DNA of 64,000 nt. Origin: Hespellia stercorisuis DSM 15480. GTDB taxonomy: Bacteria; Bacillota; Clostridia; Lachnospirales; Lachnospiraceae. Location of the stretch: positions 1 through 64,000 of the forward strand of contig NZ_FQZY01000021.1 in assembly GCF_900142165.1 (NCBI RefSeq), in the 5' to 3' direction. Shown here one piece after another: positions 58,821 to 64,000 of the stretch (positions are counted from its first letter, which is position 1; each line of letters opens with the position of its first letter). Position numbers and translations under genes: made by a program. The notes beneath the pieces are model-generated. The model saw only the letters and a program-made list of their open reading frames with translations. It made no database searches and was not told where the DNA came from.

Positions 58821-59444
58821 TTATTTCTCAGTCTGTTGTTTTCTGATTTTTTCATCCGTTTCATCTTTATCGGATATTTTTATGTTCGTGTCCACAGCAT
58901 AAACAGCGCATTCTGTCAAAATATATTCTGGACAGAGGTCATGCGCATCTGCCGGAATCTCATCGAACATCTGCGACTCGAATGCGACTGCGATTCTCCG
59001 GTAGTTCGGATGCGCACTCAAATAGCGGTCGTAAAATCCTTTCCCGTAACCGACACGGTGACCTTCTGCATCAAATGCAACTCCCGGCATGATCACCAGC
59101 CCTTCTGGCGTATCTGCCGGATCTCTTTTCACCGGTTCGGGAATCCCCTGATAGCCCGGCGATAAGTCCGAAACGCTCTGGATATAGTGAAACTCCATGG
59201 TTCCATCCCCTGTGACCCTGGGAACCGCCACACGTTTTTCCCGGCTCAGTGCATATTCTATGATCCCGTAAGTGTCCACCTCCGTCTGGTAGGAGGCATA
59301 ACAATAAATATCCTTTGCTTCTTCAAACAAAGGATGCCCGGTTACTTTTTTCATGATATCAAGATCCGCCTGTTTCCGTACAGATTCTGGCGTAATTTTT
59401 CTTGCAGCTAACGCCTGTTTTCTAATGCGTGTTTTTGTTTCCAT
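58821..59444 (-). CDS. 5-formyltetrahydrofolate cyclo-ligase
   Basis: The 207-residue enzyme turns 5-formyl-THF into 5,10-methenyl-THF using ATP. Family motifs are IRKQALAAR at about 6-14, the VVMPGVAFDAEGHRVGYGKGFYDRYL type loop (here LVIMPGVAFDAEGHRVGYGK), and a C-terminal hydrophobic stretch. The ATG at 59444 follows CGGAG; it lies inside the preceding DUF896 gene and overlaps it by 23 bases. Confidence 0.9.
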   Translation of the reverse strand: METKTRIRKQALAARKITPESVRKQADLDIMKKVTGHPLFEEAKDIYCYASYQTEVDTYGIIEYALSREKRVAVPRVTGDGTMEFHYIQSVSDLSPGYQGIPEPVKRDPADTPEGLVIMPGVAFDAEGHRVGYGKGFYDRYLSAHPNYRRIAVAFESQMFDEIPADAHDLCPEYILTECAVYAVDTNIKISDKDETDEKIRKQQTEK

Positions 59445-59643
59445 ATTTTGCTCCGAGATTGATGACAGAGCCATCCTTCTCCTGAATATCTATGTTATTA
59501 AGCTGGCTTCGCAGGTTTTGTCTGAAGGAATCCACATATTCCTTTCGAAGGATCTGCTGTTCCTTGCGCTCTGCCTCGGTCAGCCCTTCCGCCTTTGACT
59601 TACGGTACAATTCGTTGATCCGCTTTACTTTTTTATCATCCAT
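59422..59643 (-). CDS. DUF896/YnzC-like small protein
   Basis: The 73-residue protein starts with the DUF896 pattern KVKRINELYRKSKAEGLTEAE, followed by QQILRKEYVDSFRQNLRSQL. In Bacillus the homologue is SOS-linked (YnzC, encoded with yneA) but here it is not near lexA. It overlaps the cyclo-ligase start by 23 bases, so the pair is co-translated. AAAGGAAA is upstream. Confidence 0.88.
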   Translation of the reverse strand: MDDKKVKRINELYRKSKAEGLTEAERKEQQILRKEYVDSFRQNLRSQLNNIDIQEKDGSVINLGAKYGNKNTH

Positions 59644-59709
59644 ATCTTGTATATTTCCTTTCGCATATCTTATCTAATAATACACTATTTCGTACTTTTC
59701 GTCTATGGA

Positions 59710-60060
59710 TTAACTCGAATAATTTTCCAAAAAGCCATAGAGTTCTTCTGTATTTTCAATATATTTTGTGTCCAGAATTTCGTCCCGCAGCTGGGATGGC
59801 AGAGAATCCGTCCGGATGCTGGTACATTCGTAGACGGTTTTTTGATCAAACAGATAGACAATCACATATCCGTTTTGATCCTGAAGGTAGTAGCCTGTAT
59901 TTTTATCGGCCTGTCCATCCGCCGCTACAGTCGGGTCTTCCTCCAGCGATTCGGACTGTCTGGTCACTGCATTCTCATAGGTTTTCCGATAGCCGGCATC
60001 CAACAGTATGGTGAAAAGAATTATAACACCCAAAAAGCCAATATAGTATCTCGTTTTCAT
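59710..60060 (-). CDS. BofC-like membrane-anchored protein
   Basis: The 116-residue product has an N-terminal membrane helix (about 5-22), a polar linker and a C-terminal domain (about 55-112, YYLQDQNGYVIVYLFDQKTVYE ... ELYGFLENYSS). This resembles the C-terminal domain of BofC, which inhibits the SpoIVB checkpoint in Bacillus. Similar proteins are frequent in Lachnospiraceae and their role is not known. GGAGCG lies upstream. Confidence 0.6.
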   Translation of the reverse strand: MKTRYYIGFLGVIILFTILLDAGYRKTYENAVTRQSESLEEDPTVAADGQADKNTGYYLQDQNGYVIVYLFDQKTVYECTSIRTDSLPSQLRDEILDTKYIENTEELYGFLENYSS

Positions 60061-60191
60061 AAGAAACGCTCCTTTTTAAATACAGTATTGGCTTTTTAAG
60101 CTGTTTTTATTCAATTGTCGTACATCGGAACTTATGGTGCTGACGAAAATCTATCCTGCGTGAAACATAAAGGTATTTAATGTGGCTTATA

Positions 60192-61862
60192 CTAGAATAT
60201 CTGTCGGTTCAGCAAATGAAATCGTTTGCAGATGCGGACGATTACCTGGCCTTTTGGCATTTCCAGAATCTCCTCCTCCGTCAGAGCACCAAGCTTTAGC
60301 AGGCTGATGGCATATACAATGACCGCCACCAGAATGGAAAGGATCGTTGCAATCTTTCCATTCATAATCAGAGCGAGTCCCAGTCTGACTGCGTAGGTAA
60401 TAACTCCCATGATCACAGAGGCGGTAATCGGTTTATAGAAAGTCTTGTCACGCTCCTGCCGATAGCCGTTCGCCTTGCGGATATCACGGGCATTCAGCAC
60501 ACACATCAGGAGTGAAAATATCACATTGGCAGCTACGATTGAAAAAATACTCCATTTTAAAATCACCAGCATGATCAGCAGGGCGGCCAGATGCGCGAAC
60601 AGGGAGATTGCGGCATTCTTTACCGGAGCCATCATCTGGTTGATTCCCTGCAGGATGGCATTGGTCACGGTTGAAAGACTGTAGAGCACCACTGTGACAG
60701 CTCCGACTGCCAGCATCAGAGCAGGAAGTGGACGGCTGTCTCCGAACAGCAGCTGCATCAGCGGTGAAGCAAGCACAATAAAACCGGCACAGCATGGAAT
60801 AGCGATGATCATTGCAAAGCGGACTGACATCGCAATCTTCTCGTGCGCAAGTTTTCGGTCTCCGCGGGTGATTGCACCAGTCAGACTTGGAATTACAGAA
60901 GCTCCGAGTGCGTTGGCAATTGCAAGCGGCACGTTGATCAGGGTGTTATATTTGCCGGAATAGATTCCCATGAGCGAGATGTATTCTTTTTTGGTGAAGC
61001 CCTGGGCTGCCATGATCTTATTAAACAAAACCTGGTCAAGAACCTGGTTAATGTTATAGATTCCGGTACTCATGATGACCGGGGCGATTGTCAGCAGCAG
61101 AATCTTGAAGATCCGCTCCGCACTCTCGAGACTCCTGGTCTGATCCATCCGGATCTGTTTTTTGATCGTCTTGCGGTATCCGTAGAGCAGAACAAGCAGG
61201 AAAATCAAAGCGGCCAGTGCACCCATTACTGTACCCAATGTTCCGCCGGCGGCACCGTATGCAGCCGCAATCAGCTCGTCTCCTTTTTTCTCTGCAATAC
61301 TTGTCCCGAATTTGATGAACACGATGGCGCCAACGATGCTGATGATGGCATTGATGAACTGCTCAATGACCTGTGAGACTGCGGTCGGAATCATGTTGCC
61401 AAGACCCTGAAAATAACCGCGCACCACACCCATCACAGCGACGATAAACAACCCCGGAGCCAACACACGCAGTGCGTAGGCGCTCAGAGGTGCGGAGAGA
61501 AGCTTTGCGGAGATTACGTCCGCGCCAAAGAATATGACGATTGCGACTACCGCTCCCACGAACACCGCGAAAATCAATGCGCACAAAAAAACTCGGAACG
61601 CATTGCGCCGCTGTCCGCGAGCAATTCTGGCTGACATCAGCTTCGAGACTGCAAGGGGCAGGCTGAAAGAGGACATCAGAAGCGCGATTGCATAGACCTC
61701 AAATGCGTAACTATAAAAGCCGTTTCCCTCATCCCCCAGAATGTTTGTCAGCGGGATTCGATAAGCGACTCCGATTATCTTTGTGATAACAGCAGCGGCA
61801 CTCAAAATTGCCCCCTGTATCATAAACTCATTCTCTTTTCTTTTCTTTCGTTGTCTCGACAT
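60192..61862 (-). CDS. MOP-superfamily flippase, SpoVB/MurJ-like
   Basis: The 556-residue polysaccharide/lipid flippase has about 14 predicted helices. The basic N-terminus (MSRQRKKRKE) and PLAVSKLMSARIARGQRR are typical of the SpoVB-type branch; ALGASVIPSLTGAITRGDRKL is the conserved MOP motif. It probably translocates lipid II or another undecaprenyl-linked precursor, perhaps in sporulation. AGGAGAG supports the start. It ends the ybeY-phoH-yqfD group. Confidence 0.88.
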   Translation of the reverse strand: MSRQRKKRKENEFMIQGAILSAAAVITKIIGVAYRIPLTNILGDEGNGFYSYAFEVYAIALLMSSFSLPLAVSKLMSARIARGQRRNAFRVFLCALIFAVFVGAVVAIVIFFGADVISAKLLSAPLSAYALRVLAPGLFIVAVMGVVRGYFQGLGNMIPTAVSQVIEQFINAIISIVGAIVFIKFGTSIAEKKGDELIAAAYGAAGGTLGTVMGALAALIFLLVLLYGYRKTIKKQIRMDQTRSLESAERIFKILLLTIAPVIMSTGIYNINQVLDQVLFNKIMAAQGFTKKEYISLMGIYSGKYNTLINVPLAIANALGASVIPSLTGAITRGDRKLAHEKIAMSVRFAMIIAIPCCAGFIVLASPLMQLLFGDSRPLPALMLAVGAVTVVLYSLSTVTNAILQGINQMMAPVKNAAISLFAHLAALLIMLVILKWSIFSIVAANVIFSLLMCVLNARDIRKANGYRQERDKTFYKPITASVIMGVITYAVRLGLALIMNGKIATILSILVAVIVYAISLLKLGALTEEEILEMPKGQVIVRICKRFHLLNRQIF

Positions 61863-61870
61863 AGGCTCTC

Positions 61871-62365
61871 CTACCGCAATATATTAATCTTTTCTAAGAT
61901 CTCCCGCTGCTTGTCTTCCATTATGCAGCGTTCATCCTCATCGATATGATCGTAACCGAATAAGTGTAACATACTATGAGCAATTAGAAAAGCAAATTCT
62001 CGTTTCACTGAGTGACCATACTCCTCGGCCTGTGACAATACTTTTTCCTTGGAGATCACAATATCCCCGACCATCAGCTCCCCGCTCTCAGGATCGAAAC
62101 AGTCCTCGGCATCCTCCAGAAAGGCAAAGTCTCCCGGAGTTACAAAATCAATCATCGGAAAAGAAAGCACATCCGTTGCGCGGTCAATATCCCGATACAT
62201 CTTATTCATCTCGCGGATATCGTCGTTTGTTGTCAACAGAAGGTTTAATTCTGCCTCATAGGGGCATTCCACATATTCCAGTGCCGACTCCACGACCTCC
62301 TCGGCGAGAACGCGGCAGTCCAACGGTAATTTTACACTTCCTTCTTCCTCTACAAATAAACTCAT
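61871..62365 (-). CDS. ybeY: Endoribonuclease YbeY
   Basis: The 164-residue enzyme matures 16S rRNA 3' ends. The zinc site is HSMLHLFGYDH, with the usual three histidines; the typical glycine after the first is serine here. DVLSFPM is also present. It sits directly after phoH (0 bases), the usual Bacillota context. Confidence 0.94.
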   Translation of the reverse strand: MSLFVEEEGSVKLPLDCRVLAEEVVESALEYVECPYEAELNLLLTTNDDIREMNKMYRDIDRATDVLSFPMIDFVTPGDFAFLEDAEDCFDPESGELMVGDIVISKEKVLSQAEEYGHSVKREFAFLIAHSMLHLFGYDHIDEDERCIMEDKQREILEKINILR

Positions 62366-63361
62366 CTATCTTCTCCTTTTGTTTTTTATCCGTGTTCCTT
62401 TTTTCTCGGATTTTTCAAATTCCTCATATGCTTTGACGATCTTCTGTACAAGCGGGTGTCTGACGACATCCTTGCTCGTCAGATTACATACCGCAATATC
62501 GTCAATATTTTTCACCACATTGACCGCCACATCCAACCCTGAGATTGCTCCAGCAGGAAGGTCCTTCTGTGTGGAGTCTCCGGTAACAACAACCTTGGAT
62601 CCAAAACCGATCCTGGTCAGAAACATCTTCATCTGCGCTGGTGTGGTGTTCTGTGCTTCATCCAGTATAATAAACGCATTGTCGAGCGTACGTCCGCGCA
62701 TGTAAGCCAGAGGAGCAACCTCGATTAGACCTTTCTCAGAATTTTTGATAAAGCTTTCCGCGCCCATGATCTGGTAGAGTGCATCGTAGAGTGGTCTCAG
62801 ATAGGGATCAATCTTACTCTGCAGATCCCCTGGAAGGAATCCCAGCTTCTCGCCCGCCTCGATCGCAGGGCGGGTGAGGATAATACGGCTGACCTCGTTG
62901 TTCTTGAACGCAGTGATTGCCATGGCCATGGCGAGATACGTCTTGCCGGTTCCGGCTGGCCCCAGACCGAATGTAATCATCTGTTTGCGGATAGAATCTA
63001 CATATTTTTTCTGTCCCAGTGTCTTTGGTTTGATTGGTTTCCCCTGCAGTGTGTGGCAGATGATTTCTTTGTCAATCTCGACCATCCGGTCTTCTTTATC
63101 TTCGAATACGAGTGAAATCGCATAATCGACATTCTGCTCCGTGATCTCGTTGCCGCGCTCCGACAGCTGCGTTAATTGTTCCAGTATTCTTCTGGCCTTG
63201 TCAACGAAGCGTTCTTCTCCGAGTATTTTCACACTGCCATCCCTTGCAATCAGTGTAACATGCAGGGTTCTTTCTATTTTTTTAGCGTAAGCATCGAATT
63301 GTCCGAAGATATTTTTTTCATGCTCAGCCGGTAGTTCAATTATGATTTCCGAGAGACTCAT
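62366..63361 (-). CDS. phoH: PhoH-like ATPase
   Basis: The 331-residue protein is of the PhoH-like group with an N-terminal ~90-residue extension. Walker A GPAGTGKTYLA is near 137, and Walker B FIILDEAQN is present, with the arginine finger region GDSTQKDLP. It is commonly encoded with ybeY and YqfD in sporulating Bacillota. The first 26 bases overlap the yqfD gene. AAAGGA lies upstream of the ATG. Confidence 0.94.
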   Translation of the reverse strand: MSLSEIIIELPAEHEKNIFGQFDAYAKKIERTLHVTLIARDGSVKILGEERFVDKARRILEQLTQLSERGNEITEQNVDYAISLVFEDKEDRMVEIDKEIICHTLQGKPIKPKTLGQKKYVDSIRKQMITFGLGPAGTGKTYLAMAMAITAFKNNEVSRIILTRPAIEAGEKLGFLPGDLQSKIDPYLRPLYDALYQIMGAESFIKNSEKGLIEVAPLAYMRGRTLDNAFIILDEAQNTTPAQMKMFLTRIGFGSKVVVTGDSTQKDLPAGAISGLDVAVNVVKNIDDIAVCNLTSKDVVRHPLVQKIVKAYEEFEKSEKKGTRIKNKRRR

Positions 63362-64000
63362 TGATATTAATCCTTTCTGTTGACGCCGGTGTCGTGATAT
63401 CCTCGATACAATTCAATGTACCCTCCGCTGCTGCGTCTGTTTTTCCTATGTGTATTTTAACACTATTTGAAGTAATTTGAACCCCCTTTTTCTCTAATTC
63501 TTCACAAAACAGCGAAAAATTCGCACTTAATTTCCGTTGAAGTTCACTTTTACTGTGATTTTTTGGCGTCAGCTGATATTTTCTGGCCTTGCAGATCTCA
63601 ACGGTCACTGGAAGTGGGAAGGACGCGTTCAGATAAAGGGGATGAATCACAGACAGATATTCCGTATTTTTCTGTATTCCATCTCCGCCCGGGAAACAAA
63701 CGCGGTTGTCTCCAAACAGGACCTTCAGCCGCATGCTGTATCCTGACACATATTCTTTTTCATAAAACTGGCTGGGAATCGAGTCATGGTAGTTTATGGT
63801 GGTAGCTACCTGAATGTCCGCCTCCGAGTTTTCGTACCGGTATGCGACAATCTCATCACTGTCATTGCGCACCTCAATTCGTCCAAGCACAAGAAGATCC
63901 CCCTTTTTCACAGTATCCCCCTCATGAATCTGTGGAATGCCCTTTCGTGTAATGATACTGATAATTTCACCGTCCTTGCCGGCGATAAGATCTGAGCCGT
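63336..64000 (-). CDS. yqfD: YqfD-family sporulation protein, partial (5' end beyond window)
   Basis: The reading frame stays open from its stop at 63336 to the right edge of the window, so the true start lies outside. Upstream of the GTG at 63911 the translation continues as SDLIAGKDGEIISIITRKG and then IPQIHEGDTVKKGDLLVLG, the conserved YqfD core with its lipoyl-like GDTVKKGD motif. The visible part covers the extracellular and C-terminal regions; the N-terminal membrane helix is missing. YqfD is needed for sporulation in Bacillus, and its gene precedes phoH as here. Confidence 0.88.
   Translation of the reverse strand, partial: GSDLIAGKDGEIISIITRKGIPQIHEGDTVKKGDLLVLGRIEVRNDSDEIVAYRYENSEADIQVATTINYHDSIPSQFYEKEYVSGYSMRLKVLFGDNRVCFPGGDGIQKNTEYLSVIHPLYLNASFPLPVTVEICKARKYQLTPKNHSKSELQRKLSANFSLFCEELEKKGVQITSNSVKIHIGKTDAAAEGTLNCIEDITTPASTERININESLGNHN

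Noticed and set aside
1-64000. CRISPR arrays, rRNA, tRNA, prophage or insertion-sequence transposase genes
   Set aside because: No regularly spaced repeats, rRNA segments, cloverleaf candidates or transposase motifs were recognised. A tRNA or CRISPR search program would be needed to exclude short elements.

Overview
The window looks like chromosomal DNA of a low-to-moderate GC, spore-forming Bacillota of the Lachnospiraceae type. The evidence is the set of Gram-positive housekeeping genes: SepF, a LexA-YneA pair, the protease Prp with N-terminally extended L27, YqfD, a BofC-like protein, DUF4250, DUF378 and DUF896. MinC, MinD and MinE occur together, which is common in clostridia but not in Bacillus. 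No rRNA, tRNA, CRISPR array or complete transposon was recognised.

Region 1 (1-12 kb) is accessory. It holds a BlaI/MecI-type repressor whose C-terminus has lost family resemblance; an AT-rich operon of an ECF sigma factor, a polytopic membrane protein and an ABC exporter; a five-gene operon for a binding-protein-dependent importer plus a PHP-domain hydrolase; a DUF5808 membrane protein; and a PadR-controlled gene for a HAAS-like/FtsW-like fusion. The PadR promoter lies inside a perfect 19-bp inverted repeat.

Region 2 (12-25 kb, plus strand) is a conserved ribosome and RNA cluster: the TIGR03960/TIGR03936 radical-SAM pair, an RNase E/G-family enzyme, rplU-prp-rpmA, obgE, yhbY, nadD, yqeK and rsfS. 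Aspartate kinase, a CBS protein and an amidohydrolase lie between the RNase and rplU. An acetyltransferase and an alanyl-tRNA editing protein follow.

Region 3 (25-31 kb) is where gene orientation changes. lexA diverges from a yneA-like SOS gene across a compact control region with several LexA-like boxes, and a tyrosine recombinase follows. Beyond this point nearly all genes are on the minus strand.

Region 4 (31-46 kb, minus strand) covers the envelope, cell shape and division: an RluA-type pseudouridine synthase, lspA, sepF, a YggS-type PLP protein, a HlyD-like membrane protein, dacF, mgsA, rodA, minE, minD, minC, PBP2, mreD, mreC, mreB and radC. This set couples elongation (MreBCD/RodA/PBP2), septum placement (MinCDE) and Z-ring anchoring (SepF).

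Region 5 (46-64 kb, minus strand) contains two overlapping flavoprotein genes, a PLP lyase-family gene, miaA-mutL-mutS and miaB with a CDP-alcohol phosphatidyltransferase between mutS and miaB, folate and sporulation-type small genes, a MurJ/SpoVB-type flippase, ybeY, phoH and the 3' part of yqfD, which runs off the window. The strongest candidates for undescribed biology are the PadR/HAAS-FtsW module, the BlaI-operator/ECF-sigma/ABC locus, the importer-PHP operon, and the HlyD-like protein in the sepF locus.
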